Of a DNA stretch of 38,451 bases, positions 14,822 to 23,619 are shown piece after piece; position 1 is the stretch's first letter, and each line of letters opens with the position of its first letter. The translations under genes were made by a program, and so were the position numbers. This stretch comes from Terriglobia bacterium. Lineage in GTDB: Bacteria; Acidobacteriota; Terriglobia; Bryobacterales; Bryobacteraceae. The notes below the pieces were generated by a model. It made no database searches. It was not told the origin of the DNA and saw only the letters and a program-made list of their open reading frames with translations. The DNA lies in contig RGPS01000033.1 in the NCBI GenBank assembly GCA_010084195.1, positions 1 to 38,451 of the forward strand. Reading direction: 5' to 3'.

Positions 14822-16960
14822 TTGCTGAATTCTGTCATTTTCAGGGCTTGGGCGTGGGAAACTGGTAGTTTGGCAATTCACCGTAAAATCCGCTACTGGA
14901 AGCTGCGCAGTACTGAACTGCAGCTGGGCGACAAGACGATCCTGATGGGCGTCCTGAACGTAACACCGGACTCATTCTCCGATGGGGGCCAGTTTATGGA
15001 CCCCGACCGGGCTTATGCCCGGGCGTTGCAGATGGAGGAGGACGGCGCCGATATCATCGATATCGGCGCTGAATCGACGCGTCCTGACGCGAAGCGAATT
15101 TCAGCAGACGAAGAATGGCAGCGGCTTGTGCCGGTGCTCAAGCGTCTGCGTAACAAGCTGGGAATCCCCCTGTCGATCGATACGTATAAGAGTGAGATCG
15201 CAGAACGCGCCTTTGAGTACGGCGTCGAAATCGTCAATGACCCGAGTGGTCTGACGTTTGATCCGAACGTGGCAAAAGTTGCCGCAGCGGGCGATGCGGG
15301 ACTGATTCTAAACCACATGCGGGGCACTCCCGAGACGTGGAGTCGGCTGGGGCCGATTCCGGACGTAGCCGGAACGGTGGTCCGCGAACTGGAAGCGATG
15401 GCGAGCCGGGCTCGCATGGCAGGCGTGGAGAAGAACCGCATTGCGCTCGATCCGGGCCTGGGCTTCGGTAAGCGTAAGGAACAGAATTCCGAGATCATTG
15501 CGCAGTTGGGTCGCCTGGTGGCGCTCGATTATCCCGTGATGGTAGGCGCGTCGCGGAAGGCCTTCCTGCTGGCTCTGGGCGAGCAGGAACTGGGTTACGC
15601 CACGGCTGCTGCAGTGGCAGTGGCGATCGTGAATGGCGCAGACATTATCCGCGTCCACGATGTGAAGGCCATGCGTGCCGTGGCCATGGTGGCCGATGAA
15701 ATCGTGCGTACAGATGCCGCAGTTGCGCGTCTGGCCGATGATGAAGCCGACAAGCTGGCCGTTTCGAAGCTGAAGAAAGCCGGGAAGAAAGATTGGCTGG
15801 AGCCGGAACGTCGGCCTGCGATGCGGGCTCCGCTGATGAAGGTGGAGCCGCCGGTGATCGTGCCTGTGGTTGCGCCGGTAGTGGTTCCTGTGGTTGCCGC
15901 GCCCGTTGTCGCCGAAGCGTTGGCTGACGATGCGGTTACTGAGGCCGGTGCCGGCATGGCTGCAGCAGATGGCTCGGAGCCGGTGGTTATGCCGCCCGCC
16001 GAGGGTGTGGTGGCAGCAGACGTTTCTACCGAGAGCGCGGGCGATGCCGAGGCGACGCCTTCCGCAGAGACCCCGACGGCCGGTGCGTTTGGTGGCGGGG
16101 ATCGTCCGGTCCCGAAGGTGTTCCGCAAGCCGGAACCGAATCAGCCGTTGTACACGAAGCCGCAGGGTGATCGTCCGCCGTATGGGGACCGCCCGCGCTT
16201 TGACAGGCCACAGGGTGACCGGCCGTCTTATGGTGGGGATCGTCCTCGCTATGACCGCCCGCAGGGTGATCGTCCGCAAGGTGATCGTCCGGCTTACGGT
16301 GCTGGTCGTCCGCAGGGAGATCGTCCGGCTTACGGTGGTGGTCGTCCGCAGGGAGATCGTCCGGCTTACGGTGGTGGTCGTCCGCAAGGTGATCGTCCGG
16401 CGTACGGTGGTGGTCGTCCGCAAGGTGATCGTCCGGCTTACGGTGGTGGTCGTCCGCAGGGAGATCGTCCGGCGTATGGTGGCGGTCGTCCGCAAGGGGA
16501 TCGTCCGGCGTATGGCGGTGATCGTCCGCAGGGTGATCGTCCGTCTTTTGGTGGCGGTCGTCCGCAGGGTGATCGTCCGGCCTATGGTGGTGGTCGTCCG
16601 CAAGGTGATCGTCCCGCGTATGGTGGTGGTCGTCCGCAAGGGGATCGTCCGTCTTTTGGTGGAGACAGGCCGCCTCGCCGTTTTGACGGCGATGGGCCTC
16701 CGCGACGGAGTTTCGGCGATCGTCCGCAGGGTGATCGTCCCTCGTTTGGTGGAGATCGGCCTGGGTTTAAGCCGGGTGGCTATCAGGGCAATCGTCCCGA
16801 TGGGCCGCCGAAGTTTGGTGGCGGCGACAGGCCCGGTGGTGGAGAATGGAAAGATCGGGGGCCTCGTCCAGGTGGCGACTCCCGGCCATCCGGTGGTCGT
16901 CCACCGTTTGGCGGCGGTCAGGGACGTCCTCCCAATCGACCGTTTCGCAAACGTCCGTAA
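14822..16960 (+). CDS. folP: Dihydropteroate synthase with long disordered repeat tail
   Basis: Residues ~27-300 are a complete dihydropteroate synthase, which condenses pABA with the pterin pyrophosphate in folate synthesis. Motifs are LMGVLNVTPDSFSDGG (~41-56), DIGAESTRP (~80-88), SIDTYK, VNDPSG, DPGLGFGK, GASRKAFL and RVHDV. The family is normally about 280 residues, and this protein has 712. A Pro/Val/Ala linker (~335-420) leads to a highly charged Arg/Gly/Asp/Pro tail with eleven 12-residue units of GDRPAYGGGRPQ, ending in a basic NRPFRKRP. No ATG is available at the N-terminus. TTG at 14822 (GCGGAAAAA upstream) is used, and TTG at 14870 is closer to the usual length. The tail is in frame without interruption, so it is probably translated. 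Its function is unknown; RGG-like RNA binding or condensate formation is speculation. It diverges from the EAL gene. Confidence 0.93.
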   Translation: MLNSVIFRAWAWETGSLAIHRKIRYWKLRSTELQLGDKTILMGVLNVTPDSFSDGGQFMDPDRAYARALQMEEDGADIIDIGAESTRPDAKRISADEEWQRLVPVLKRLRNKLGIPLSIDTYKSEIAERAFEYGVEIVNDPSGLTFDPNVAKVAAAGDAGLILNHMRGTPETWSRLGPIPDVAGTVVRELEAMASRARMAGVEKNRIALDPGLGFGKRKEQNSEIIAQLGRLVALDYPVMVGASRKAFLLALGEQELGYATAAAVAVAIVNGADIIRVHDVKAMRAVAMVADEIVRTDAAVARLADDEADKLAVSKLKKAGKKDWLEPERRPAMRAPLMKVEPPVIVPVVAPVVVPVVAAPVVAEALADDAVTEAGAGMAAADGSEPVVMPPAEGVVAADVSTESAGDAEATPSAETPTAGAFGGGDRPVPKVFRKPEPNQPLYTKPQGDRPPYGDRPRFDRPQGDRPSYGGDRPRYDRPQGDRPQGDRPAYGAGRPQGDRPAYGGGRPQGDRPAYGGGRPQGDRPAYGGGRPQGDRPAYGGGRPQGDRPAYGGGRPQGDRPAYGGDRPQGDRPSFGGGRPQGDRPAYGGGRPQGDRPAYGGGRPQGDRPSFGGDRPPRRFDGDGPPRRSFGDRPQGDRPSFGGDRPGFKPGGYQGNRPDGPPKFGGGDRPGGGEWKDRGPRPGGDSRPSGGRPPFGGGQGRPPNRPFRKRP
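16280..16675 (+). repeat. 36-bp coding tandem repeat, eleven units
   Basis: Eleven contiguous 36-bp units begin every 36 bp from 16280 and encode GDRP(A/S)(Y/F)G(G/A)(G/D)RP(Q/P). Synonymous differences are shared between some units (for example cagggaga versus caaggtga), which indicates duplication of blocks of units. Variant units occur at the first, seventh, eighth and eleventh positions. Confidence 0.97.
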
Positions 16961-16995
16961 GGATGAATTGGTAACGCTTTTGCTTTGAAAGCAAA

Positions 16996-17071
<76 letters not shown>

Positions 17072-17102
17072 AATTTCTTCCCCAGATGCGGGTAGGAATG
17101 CG

Positions 17103-18461
17103 CTATTTCGGTGTCAGCTTCAGCAACTTACTGGTCGGCGGTGTGTTGTCCTGAATTACCGAAGTGCCACTGTCGGTCAGCACATAGACGGCACCATCCG
17201 GGCCCACGCGGACGTCTCGAATTCGTTCGTGCAGATCCGATAACAAAGCCTCTTCGCCGACTACCTTCCCCTCTCGCAGAGTGAGGCGGGTCAACACCGT
17301 CCCGGCTAGCCCTCCCACGAAGACACTGTTCTTCCATTCCGGGAACAGGTTTCCCTGGTAGAAGGCCAGGCCCGACGCTGCGATCACCGGATCCCAATAG
17401 TAGACCGGCTGCTCCATGCCCTCTTTTGCCGCAATCCCGGCCCCAATCGGGGCTCCGGCATAGTCGATGCCGTGTGAAATTACCGGCCAACCGTAGTTCT
17501 TACCCTTCACGATCAGGTTGAGCTCGTCGCCGCCTCGCGGACCATGCTCCGTCTCCCACAGGCGATGTGTGGCCGGGTCAAAGGCTAAACCTTCCTGGCT
17601 GCGCTGACCTGTGGCCCAGATCTCCGGCAGGGCGCCGGGCGTGCCGATAAATGGATTTCCCGCTACCGGCCTGCCCTCCGGCGTGATATGTATGATTTTG
17701 CCGAGGTGCGAGTCGAGCTTCTGGGCCACGTCCCACGGGTTCGGTCCGCCGGCATCACGGTCCCCGATGGCTACAAACAGCGTTCCGTCCCGGTCGACTG
17801 CAATGCGGCCCCCGGTCTTGGTACCGGCCGCCAGGTTTGACCCATTCGGCATTGAAGGTAGGGACCGAAAGATGACGGTCACGTCAGTGAGCGTGTTGTT
17901 GTTCAGCCGCGCCCGTGCCACGTTGGTTGGTCCCACAACTCGGTTCGCGTAGCCGAAGAAGGTGAAATAGATTCGGTGGTTTGTTGCGAAATCCACGTCC
18001 AGCGCGACGTCGAGCAGGCCGGTTTGGGGCTCAGACGATAAGGGAGGCAGGCCGGGCAAGGGCTTTGAAAGCACGCCCTCCCGATTCAGGATGCGCAGCG
18101 CACCGGGCAATCTTTCTGTGATCAGGATATTCCCGTCGGGAAGAAAAGCCAGACTCCACGGCGCGGACAGGCTGTTGGTAAGAGTGGTTAGCTTGTAAGG
18201 TGCGGTCGCTCGATAGGGCGCGCGCGTTTGTTCAGGGAAAAGGGGCTTGTTGTCCTTCTTTTCGAGCGGACTCCCGTCGATCGGCTGGCCTTCGGTTGTG
18301 CGGTAAACCTTATAGGTCGGGGCAAACCGGGACTTGTTCGGGCCTGTTGCGGGTCTGTCTGATTTCTTTGCCGGTGGTGTGGCGGCAGGCGATTGCGCCA
18401 TTGCAGCAACGCACGCGCCGAGGGCGCAGAACAGGGAGAGATACATCAGGCGGGGTCGCAT
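17103..18461 (-). CDS. PQQ-dependent sugar dehydrogenase (soluble glucose/sorbosone dehydrogenase family)
   Basis: A 452-residue exported protein with signal peptide (LMYLSLFCALGACVAAMAQ), a Pro/Lys-rich spacer and a six-bladed propeller of the GSDH family. Recognisable segments are LSAPWSLAFLPDGNILITER, GLLDVALDVDF, GGRIAVDRDGTLFVAIGDR, LGKIIHI, GQRSQEGLAFDP, ETEHGPRGGDELN and YGWP. These fit the Asd/sGDH fold, which oxidises aldoses in the periplasm with PQQ and Ca2+. The substrate is not set by sequence alone. The gene lies 61 bp downstream of the GH42 gene on the same strand, so both may serve release and oxidation of galactose or glucose. Confidence 0.93.
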   Translation of the reverse strand: MRPRLMYLSLFCALGACVAAMAQSPAATPPAKKSDRPATGPNKSRFAPTYKVYRTTEGQPIDGSPLEKKDNKPLFPEQTRAPYRATAPYKLTTLTNSLSAPWSLAFLPDGNILITERLPGALRILNREGVLSKPLPGLPPLSSEPQTGLLDVALDVDFATNHRIYFTFFGYANRVVGPTNVARARLNNNTLTDVTVIFRSLPSMPNGSNLAAGTKTGGRIAVDRDGTLFVAIGDRDAGGPNPWDVAQKLDSHLGKIIHITPEGRPVAGNPFIGTPGALPEIWATGQRSQEGLAFDPATHRLWETEHGPRGGDELNLIVKGKNYGWPVISHGIDYAGAPIGAGIAAKEGMEQPVYYWDPVIAASGLAFYQGNLFPEWKNSVFVGGLAGTVLTRLTLREGKVVGEEALLSDLHERIRDVRVGPDGAVYVLTDSGTSVIQDNTPPTSKLLKLTPK

Positions 18462-18522
18462 ATCTGGGTCATCCGTTTTTTGAGATTCAGGTTATTGATA
18501 TCACAGGGGCGGTGGCGACATT

Positions 18523-20685
18523 TCACTCCAGCCGAATGACTGCGGCGCTGCGAGCCGCCACTATTGTTGTCACCGTGCCGGCGGTCAAAGCCGGAGGTGC
18601 GATTCCCTCCTGCCATAGCTCCGTCGCCTTCTGAAAAGCCGCAGGGAGCGAGATCTTCGCCTGCCTGGGAGCGCGGGTCGGATTCACAATCCACAGGTAG
18701 GTCCCGCCTGCCCCCTGATGGAGCCTGGCGCGGACCTCAGGATCACTCGACTGCACCTGTGGCCGGACTGCCGCCCAGGTCAGAAGACCGCGAAAGAACT
18801 CGCGGGTCGCTGCGGTATGGTTTCGATAATAGTTTCCGGCCGGGAAAGTGCCAAGCAAAAGCGTTTTGCCGGTTCCCGTAGTGTTCTCAACAGCGGCAAT
18901 ATGTCCGTTCGCGTAGTTGCCGGCTGTCTGGCCGCCAGTCAGGCGGTACTCCTGGAGGAAGTATCCGCCCCCAATTTGTTTGCCTTGCACGGTTAGTTGC
19001 AGGTTGCTGAGAAGGTCCGGTGTGAACTGAACGTACGCCTCGCGAGCGCCGAACAATTGATCCAAACCGAGGTTGGGCTGAACCGTACCTGCGGTGCCGC
19101 CATCTCCGAAGTACCCCGGCGTACCCTCGCTGACTAACTTGCCACCTCGCACTACGTAGTCGCGAAGTTTGTCCGCAGTGGACTTCTTCAGCATTTCCGG
19201 GTACACGAGGTAGACGAGGGGATACTGGCCGATATCGCCCAAACTAACGTAGTCGGCCTGGACATTCGAATCAAAGAACGCCTGATATGCGCCCTCCAGT
19301 GACTGCCGATAGGCACCCGCGATCGTTCCCCCGCGACCAGTCCCCGCCGCGCCGCCCTGCACCACGTTGAAGTCAGCCGCCTCCGGGATATACACGATCC
19401 CGACATCGCCCCGGACTGGTCGCGATTTCCAGATCTCCGGGTGCGCGTTGGTCCATGTTGACAGCTTGCCGACCATTTCCGCGCGTGGCGTGACCGAGCC
19501 ATCCATCCCCATCGGCCCGAACGCCCCGAAAAGTGGCCCGTTCAGAAGGGGACGCCAGCGGGGGAACAAAATGCCGGAAGCGCCGCCAGCCATGTCGATG
19601 AGGCTCATCAGGCGGATGTCGTTCTCGTTCGAACTTCGCCCGTCCTCCAGGGGACGGTTCAGTACCTGCGGCTGCAGCCAGAGGTTTCCACCTTCGGCTT
19701 CCGCGTGCCAGAATGCCTTGCCCCGTGAAGCGCCCCGGGCCAAATCGACCGCGCTGAACTGTTCCCACGGTTCCCCGGAATGGCGGGAGGCTACCCAGGT
19801 GTACCCAAAACTGTCGACTTCGGCTGCCATGCGCCATTCCACGTCGGACAGGGAGGCGGTTCCGTGGGCTGTGACCTTATTCTTTTTGTCCAGTGCACGA
19901 ATCAGCCCGGTCCGCCATTGCAGGAGGCGAATCGCGTTATCTCTTCTGAATTCCAGCCAGTCGAGGGAATCGGCGTAGCCGGAGGTTCCGTGGGGTGGAT
20001 GAACCGTTGACCAATCGCCCAAGCTATAGCGATGCCAGGCTTTTTCGAGCGCCTGCAGGGTGCCGTACTTTGCCTTCAGCCACTCGCGGAACTTTGCCTG
20101 CGTAGCGGGGCACCAGCACTCGGGTACGGAGCCTTCGTTCCAAACGTCGTAACCCATAACGGCGGGGTTACTGCGGTAGCGCTCCACAAGGGCGGTTAGA
20201 AACTTCCCGGCGGAAGCCTTGACGTCGTCGTTGTCGAGGCACATGGGCGCGCGGCCAGTGGCGCTGCTGCCGTCAACGGTCGGAAACAGGTTGTTACCCT
20301 GCGAGTCGATCTGACGGCTGCGGGGGAATTGATCCCACATCCACTCGGGCGCGAAACTGTCAATTCTTTCGGCAATGATGACGCGGATGTGATTTTGAGC
20401 TTCGAGATCCACCATGCGATCGTAGTCACGCCAGTCATATTTACCGGGCGAGGTCTCGATCGAGCCCCACATGAACCAATGGCGGAAAACATTCACCCCC
20501 AGTTGTGCGGCGGTCTTGTGATCGCGCTCCCAATCCTGTTCCGGCGGATTGGATTTACGGAAATACACGGCACCAAATGGAAACGTCGGTTCTGTTGGCT
20601 GATTCTGAGCTTCGATACAGAGTGTTCCGATAAACAACACGGACACCAGCCCGGCGCAAATTCCCGGGATGCCTTTATTTCTCAT
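18523..20685 (-). CDS. Glycoside hydrolase family 42 beta-galactosidase, exported
   Basis: A 720-residue protein with a signal peptide (IPGICAGLVSVLFIGTLCIEAQ) and the GH42 TIM barrel: FPFGAVYF, HWFMWGSIETSPGKYDW, the acid/base Glu184 in DVWNEG, and a probable nucleophile Glu329 in FWHAEAEGG. A trimerisation-like domain follows (~430-610, with DVGIVYIPEA and YPLVYLVYPEML), then a small C-terminal beta domain. The predicted reaction is hydrolysis of terminal beta-galactosides. Export is less usual than the cytosolic GH42 of many bacteria and fits an extracellular polysaccharide feeder. It lies upstream of the PQQ sugar dehydrogenase. Confidence 0.93.
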   Translation of the reverse strand: MRNKGIPGICAGLVSVLFIGTLCIEAQNQPTEPTFPFGAVYFRKSNPPEQDWERDHKTAAQLGVNVFRHWFMWGSIETSPGKYDWRDYDRMVDLEAQNHIRVIIAERIDSFAPEWMWDQFPRSRQIDSQGNNLFPTVDGSSATGRAPMCLDNDDVKASAGKFLTALVERYRSNPAVMGYDVWNEGSVPECWCPATQAKFREWLKAKYGTLQALEKAWHRYSLGDWSTVHPPHGTSGYADSLDWLEFRRDNAIRLLQWRTGLIRALDKKNKVTAHGTASLSDVEWRMAAEVDSFGYTWVASRHSGEPWEQFSAVDLARGASRGKAFWHAEAEGGNLWLQPQVLNRPLEDGRSSNENDIRLMSLIDMAGGASGILFPRWRPLLNGPLFGAFGPMGMDGSVTPRAEMVGKLSTWTNAHPEIWKSRPVRGDVGIVYIPEAADFNVVQGGAAGTGRGGTIAGAYRQSLEGAYQAFFDSNVQADYVSLGDIGQYPLVYLVYPEMLKKSTADKLRDYVVRGGKLVSEGTPGYFGDGGTAGTVQPNLGLDQLFGAREAYVQFTPDLLSNLQLTVQGKQIGGGYFLQEYRLTGGQTAGNYANGHIAAVENTTGTGKTLLLGTFPAGNYYRNHTAATREFFRGLLTWAAVRPQVQSSDPEVRARLHQGAGGTYLWIVNPTRAPRQAKISLPAAFQKATELWQEGIAPPALTAGTVTTIVAARSAAVIRLE

Positions 20686-20814
20686 TACTAAAACGCCGCC
20701 TTTCGTGGCAGTGGCAAATGGTCACTTGCCGAATCGTATTTCAGGATAAGTATGTCACGCTCCGGTTCGGGTGCGCCTGTCCAGGCGGACGCTGTGCGCG
20801 ATGCCGTCAGCTCC

Positions 20815-20860
20815 GTGAAGAACAGGGGCCCTTAACGGTAGGTCCGGGCCCCTTCTTCAC
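20815..20860. terminator. Large inverted repeat, possible terminator
   Basis: The arms GTGAAGAA-(CA)-GGGGCCC and GGGCCCC-TTCTTCAC can form a 15-bp stem with a two-base bulge and a 14-nt loop. It directly follows the stop of the small minus-strand gene at 20861. No T-run follows, so classic rho-independent termination is not certain. It could instead stabilise the 3' end of the mRNA. Confidence 0.55.
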
Positions 20861-21187
20861 CTATTCGGTCCAGTAACTGACGAGTAGTCCCTCGCCCGCC
20901 ACATCCGCGTCGATCACGTAGTCGAGCAGCCGGATCCCATCGGTGCCCTCCTGTGCTTCCACGGTGAAGGTTTCCGAAAAGCCTCCGGCCGAGTTGGGCC
21001 AGAGGATGCGGATTACTCCCGCAAGCGTGGATTTATTCATGCCCGGTACGCCGACATAAGTCTTGCCGGTCAGGCCGGGAATTACCTGAAAGAACAGCCG
21101 GTTGGCTGTGACCCTCTGGTCAGTGGAGAGCGCGGTCGGGGTACCCGGCGTGGTTACGTTTACGCGGCCTTTTGCTGTAACAATCAT
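20861..21187 (-). CDS. Small phage-structural-like protein of unknown function
   Basis: A 108-residue protein starting at ATG 21187 with a good ribosome-binding site (CGAGGACAACACGA before ATG). A further ATG 42 bp upstream lacks such support. The sequence is beta-rich and opens IVTAKGRVNVTTPGTPTALS, with GLTGKTYVGVPGMN, VRILWPNSAG and ending GEGLLVSYWTE. The pattern of a small residue-rich start, N/LTGKxYVG core and GEGVxxxY ending recalls small accessory virion proteins of tailed phages, an impression only. No other phage genes lie nearby, so it may be a domesticated or isolated gene. It has no signal peptide and no membrane segment. Confidence 0.7.
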   Translation of the reverse strand: MIVTAKGRVNVTTPGTPTALSTDQRVTANRLFFQVIPGLTGKTYVGVPGMNKSTLAGVIRILWPNSAGGFSETFTVEAQEGTDGIRLLDYVIDADVAGEGLLVSYWTE

Positions 21188-21358
21188 TCGTGTTGTCCTC
21201 GGTTGCATTCTGGCTGTTCGGTTGTGCAAGATCTCGGCGTACGCCTGTCAAGCCGCTGAAAACAATCGGAATAAAGTTCCTGGCAGCGCGGGACCGGGTT
21301 TTGGCCGAACTGCTAGAATCAGAGAATCTCTACTACACCGAAAGTCTCGTCTTTCGCC

Positions 21359-22654
21359 GTGATCCCCGTGGCCGGGCATGACGGCATGCTGCTCAATCTG
21401 AGCGGGGCCCATGGGCCATTTTTCACGCGTAACCTGGTCATCCTGAAGGACACGGCGGGTAATACAGGTGTCGGCGAGGTGCCCGGCGGCGAGCGCATCC
21501 GACAAACCCTGGAAGATGCGACGCCCCTTGTGGTGGGCCAGCCGATCGGTGCCTGGAACAACATTCTGGGCTCGGTTCGGCGCCAGTTTGCGGATCGTGA
21601 TTCGGGCGGGCGGGGCAACCAGACGTTCGATCTCCGGACGACTATCCACGCGGTGACAGCGCTCGAAGCTGCGCTGCTGGATTTACTGGGCCAGCATCTG
21701 GAAGTGCCGGTGGCGGCGCTCCTCGGAGAGGGCCAGCAGCGGAAACAGGTGGAGGCTCTCGGCTACTTGTTCTACGTGGGGGACCGGAGGAAGACGGACC
21801 TCGCCTACCGCGGTGAGCCCGAGGCTGCCAATGACTGGTTCCGGCTCCGGCATGAAGAAGCGCTGACGCCCGAAGCCGTGGTCCGTCTGGCGGAAGCCAC
21901 GAAGGAGTTGTACGGGTTCAATGACTTCAAGCTCAAGGGTGGTGTTCTCAGCGGCGAGGCCGAAATTGAGGCTGTGACCGCGCTGGCAGAGCGTTTCCCC
22001 GAAGCCCGCATCACGCTGGATCCGAATGGTGCCTGGAGCCTGCGCGAAGCGATTGCCCTCTGTCGGGATCAGCACGATGTTTTGGCCTACGCAGAGGACC
22101 CGTGTGGTGCCGAAAATGGCTACTCGGGCAGGGAAGTGATGGCCGAGTTCCGGCGGGGGACGGGGCTGCCGACGGCGACGAACATGATCGCGACGGACTG
22201 GCGGGAGATGGGACATGCGATTCAGTTGCAGTCCGTGGATATCCCGCTGGCGGATCCCCATTTCTGGACCATGCAGGGGTCGGTTCGCGTGGCTCAGATG
22301 TGCAATGAGTGGGGCCTGACGTGGGGCTCGCACTCGAACAATCATTTCGATGTCTCGCTGGCGATGTTTACGCATGTGGCGGCGGCGGCCCCGGGCAAGA
22401 TCACGGCCATTGATACCCACTGGATATGGCAGGATGGCCAGCGCCTGACGCAGGAGCCTTTCCGGATTCAGGGAGGGTTGTTAACCGTGCCGGACAAGCC
22501 AGGGCTTGGTGTTGAGATTGATATGGCGCAAGTGGAAGCGGCGCATCAGGTATATCTGGGCATGGGGTTGGGGGCACGGAATGATGCGGTGGCGATGCAA
22601 TATCTGATTCCCGGCTGGAAGTTTGATCCGAAGAAACCTTGTTTGGTTCGGTAA
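21359..22654 (+). CDS. gudD: Glucarate dehydratase (enolase superfamily)
   Basis: About 431 residues, the normal size. It converts D-glucarate (and usually L-idarate) to 5-keto-4-deoxyglucarate. Signatures are [20 protein letters not shown] at the N-terminus, the KxK general-base motif FKLKGG (Lys191, Lys193), metal ligands in TLDPNGAW (Asp221) and AEDP (Glu246), and the His-containing [17 protein letters not shown] (His325). GTG at 21359 is the first canonical start after an in-frame TAG at 21314. The codons before it (TPKVSSFA) still look like family sequence, so a rare ATC start at 21326 is possible. Together with the sugar dehydrogenase and galactosidase nearby it suggests aldose to aldarate catabolism. 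Confidence 0.95.
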   Translation: MIPVAGHDGMLLNLSGAHGPFFTRNLVILKDTAGNTGVGEVPGGERIRQTLEDATPLVVGQPIGAWNNILGSVRRQFADRDSGGRGNQTFDLRTTIHAVTALEAALLDLLGQHLEVPVAALLGEGQQRKQVEALGYLFYVGDRRKTDLAYRGEPEAANDWFRLRHEEALTPEAVVRLAEATKELYGFNDFKLKGGVLSGEAEIEAVTALAERFPEARITLDPNGAWSLREAIALCRDQHDVLAYAEDPCGAENGYSGREVMAEFRRGTGLPTATNMIATDWREMGHAIQLQSVDIPLADPHFWTMQGSVRVAQMCNEWGLTWGSHSNNHFDVSLAMFTHVAAAAPGKITAIDTHWIWQDGQRLTQEPFRIQGGLLTVPDKPGLGVEIDMAQVEAAHQVYLGMGLGARNDAVAMQYLIPGWKFDPKKPCLVR

Positions 22655-22710
22655 GCGGGAAGCGGCTTCCTGCTTGGCCGCCTGGTCGTGGATAGTTATC
22701 TGTTCACAAG

Positions 22711-23619
22711 ATGGAATTCTCAAATCTGGAAGTAGTCGGTCGAGCGTTGGATGCTTTCCGTATTGCCCTCGCTCCTTTGGTCCGCGAGGAACTGGTACGT
22801 CTCTATCCAGGCAACTGGCAGCAGAAGGCCCGCGAAAGTTTAGCGGACTGGCAGCAAAATAACTCAGGAGAGCTGAACCTAGATGTACAGGCCCTTGTTG
22901 CCATACTTCTCGACAGGCGACATCAGGGGTTTGTGAAGCTCAGAAGTCCCAAAGAGCGGAATCTGCTGGCGGAAGTTCGGACTACGCGCAATGCTTATGC
23001 TCATCAGGAAGCCTTCTCTGACCGTGAAGTTGATCGGGCTCTGGAGACCATAGAACTAGTCCTGGAGGTAACAGGTGCCCCTGGGCTGGCAGCCCTGCGA
23101 CTTCGACAACGGAATGTTCAGGTGCTAAACGACCCGGTAGTACGGTCGTCGCGCCCGGCCCAAACGATCACCAATTCCCGCAGCGGATCTCCCAACACCC
23201 TGCACCCTGATGCATCGGGTTTCGAGCGAGGCGTTCGGCTCTTTCACTTTCTGGTTGGCTCGTCGAACAAAGGGCAGGCTCTTGGCGTTGGGTACGCCGC
23301 TTTTGTCGAGTACCTGCATGGCAAGTCGTTTGTTAGTGCAATGGGCCGACCCTACGCGCAATCTGACACATCGCTCGTAATCGACATCGCTCAAGAGATA
23401 ACCGCCAAGGCTGGACGTCTTCCTGTCACACGCTCCGGGCTCACAATAAGCGCCGGCATGGATACGTTTATTTGGCCACTGAAGAAACCGCATGAGCGTT
23501 CAACCTCTGCATGGAAAGCTGGTCTGCCTTATACCAAAGAAGCATGGGGGAAAGTGTTCCCATCCCACCTGCGCAAACTGCTGGCGGCTGACCAGTTAGC
23601 GATGCTGATCAAGAAATGA
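22711..23619 (+). CDS. Swt1-type HEPN-domain protein, putative RNase-like member of a two-gene module
   Basis: A 302-residue protein. Residues ~1-130 match the Swt1-like HEPN domain seen at the N-terminus of several defence-associated proteins: a helical bundle starting LEVVGRALDAFRIALAPLVR and the nuclease motif R-x4-H intact as Arg93 to His98 in TTRNAYAHQE. A linker rich in Ser/Arg/Thr (~140-165) leads to a C-terminal domain (~166-302: ERGVRLFHFLVGSSNKG, FVEYLHGKSF, GLTISAGMDTFIWPL) that I do not recognise. No signal or membrane segment is seen. Its stop overlaps the start of the next gene by 4 bp (ATGA), so expression is coupled. RNA cleavage is inferred from the motif only. Confidence 0.8.
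   Translation: MEFSNLEVVGRALDAFRIALAPLVREELVRLYPGNWQQKARESLADWQQNNSGELNLDVQALVAILLDRRHQGFVKLRSPKERNLLAEVRTTRNAYAHQEAFSDREVDRALETIELVLEVTGAPGLAALRLRQRNVQVLNDPVVRSSRPAQTITNSRSGSPNTLHPDASGFERGVRLFHFLVGSSNKGQALGVGYAAFVEYLHGKSFVSAMGRPYAQSDTSLVIDIAQEITAKAGRLPVTRSGLTISAGMDTFIWPLKKPHERSTSAWKAGLPYTKEAWGKVFPSHLRKLLAADQLAMLIKK

Noticed and set aside
16280..16675. Possible CRISPR array
   Set aside because: Repeats are contiguous with no spacers and encode a regular 12-residue unit in frame.
15894..16988. Alternative plus frame through the folP repeat
   Set aside because: The repeat array keeps all frames open because its unit is a multiple of three. The product is an arginine/valine repeat with no family support.
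21683..22420. Minus-strand 245-codon open frame opposite gudD
   Set aside because: It is antisense to a well-matched glucarate dehydratase and has no motif support.
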